Shown here piece by piece: positions 20,294 through 21,067 of a DNA stretch of 21,067 nt; the stretch's first letter is position 1; every line of letters starts with the position of its first letter. The stretch is from Eimeria necatrix (lineage: Eukaryota; Apicomplexa; Conoidasida; Eucoccidiorida; Eimeriidae). Made by a program: the position numbers and the translations under genes. The stretch covers positions 1 through 21,067 of the forward strand of contig NW_013654516.1 of the NCBI RefSeq assembly GCF_000499385.1. Direction: 5' to 3'. The notes beneath the pieces are model-generated. The model made no database searches and was not told where the DNA came from. It worked only from the letters and a program-made list of their open reading frames with translations.

Positions 20294-21067
20294 ATGTCAG
20301 TCAACAAAAAGCCGAGCGGGACGCCAGCCCATCATCGCCACGCGACTCCGAAGCCCACTGTGGCAGAGCGGCCGCATGGGCATAAGGAGGCGCCCCCACA
20401 GACAATACCTATGACCAATGTTATTCCAGGGGACAGTCCCTTCGCCACGTGGGACCAATTCCAGTCCGCTATGAGTGTGATAAGAACTGTTATAGGGGGG
20501 ACCGTGGAATCCGGGGCAACGATTCCCATGCTACCAGAAGACGGCAGCACTATGCAGGCCTTTCTGCTGCGCGTCGAACGCCGGTACACCCAGATGGGAT
20601 TGCAACCTCGCGAGTGGGGAAGCGCACTTATAGACCACCTTGTGGGCCCGGCTCTAACGTATTGGATGTACCTACGGAAAACTATCAACCTAAGCGACTG
20701 GGCGGCAGTACAGCGCAGGCTTTTGGAGCGGTTTGACAAAACAATGTCGCAGAGTCAATCGTTAACGGAGTTGGGTAAAGTACGGTGGAATGGTAACCCG
20801 AAGGAATACACGGACCGGTTTGCGGCTGTAGCGGAGAGTGGTTTGGGTCTTGCCCCCGACGAACTCGCTGACTATTACTGCAGCGGGCTACCGACAGACC
20901 TCCATCTTCTAATAACCAATAACGGACAGGTGAAATGTCAGTCGTGGGAACAAGCGGCGACCGCCGCAACGCTCTGCGAGCCCAAGCAGAATGTGCTGGA
21001 ACTCCGAGAAAGGACCAGTCGAGCCATTAGGGCTGCTATCCAAGCTAATGGACTCCGTGGGCACGAG
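20294..21067 (+). CDS. LTR retrotransposon Gag-like protein, N-terminal part, open to window end
   Basis: The ATG at 20294 opens 258 codons without a stop up to the last base. Residues 1-45 are a basic, Pro/His-rich leader. From about residue 85 the pattern fits the retrotransposon Gag capsid-like domain: YTQMGLQPREWGSALIDHL, then TYWMYL, an aromatic-Leu-rich block ending LLERFDKT, then W-x-GNPKEYTDRFAAVAE, then LADYYCSGLP. This corresponds to the family order tryptophan/leucine block, Q/N-G-x-x-x-x-Y-x-x-x-F, and F/Y-x-x-G-L-P. The domain forms the particle shell in this family. The downstream nucleocapsid knuckle, protease and reverse transcriptase would lie outside the window. The lack of stops suggests a young or functional copy. 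Ty3-like assignment is plausible but needs the pol region. Confidence 0.75.
   Translation, partial: MSVNKKPSGTPAHHRHATPKPTVAERPHGHKEAPPQTIPMTNVIPGDSPFATWDQFQSAMSVIRTVIGGTVESGATIPMLPEDGSTMQAFLLRVERRYTQMGLQPREWGSALIDHLVGPALTYWMYLRKTINLSDWAAVQRRLLERFDKTMSQSQSLTELGKVRWNGNPKEYTDRFAAVAESGLGLAPDELADYYCSGLPTDLHLLITNNGQVKCQSWEQAATAATLCEPKQNVLELRERTSRAIRAAIQANGLRGHE

Overview
The window looks like nuclear DNA of a coccidian apicomplexan, most probably Eimeria or a close relative. Three things suggest this: intron-rich genes with short GT-AG introns; exons full of CAG-type triplet runs coding poly-Gln, poly-Ala, poly-Ser and poly-Leu; and an LTR retrotransposon with a Gag-like ORF. The genus is inferred from sequence character, not from a database match.

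Layout. Positions 1-653 (minus strand) and 19718-21067 (plus strand) are the 5' ends of two copies of one LTR retrotransposon family. They point away from each other: each has a 420-bp LTR, a leader with a candidate primer-binding site, and the start of gag. They bracket about 19 kb of host DNA, which holds two spliced genes arranged tail to tail. The first, on the plus strand (4252-9438, nine exons, possibly more upstream), encodes a CLC-family chloride transporter of about 1130 residues with a split pair of CBS domains. The second, on the minus strand (16591-11697, five exons), encodes a 1476-residue protein that I recognise as the catalytic subunit of Rab3 GTPase-activating protein. For both genes the exon lengths I derived from splice sites sum to an exact multiple of three, and family motifs run correctly across the exon joins.

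The remaining DNA is about 3 kb left of the CLC gene, 2.3 kb between the two stop codons, and 3.1 kb right of the Rab3GAP gene. It holds a decayed Gag zinc-knuckle relic (about 1600-2030, minus), several two-copy tandem duplications, and short ORFs I cannot support as genes. I see no rRNA, CRISPR array or convincing tRNA.

Both proteins belong to families that act on endomembranes (acidic-organelle ion exchange, and Rab-controlled membrane traffic), but nothing in the sequence shows that they work together. I found no undescribed multi-gene system. The best leads are the outward-facing retroelement pair with unusually long LTR terminal inverted repeats, the frame-shifting 32-bp duplication inside the first CBS domain, and the divergent Rab3GAP.
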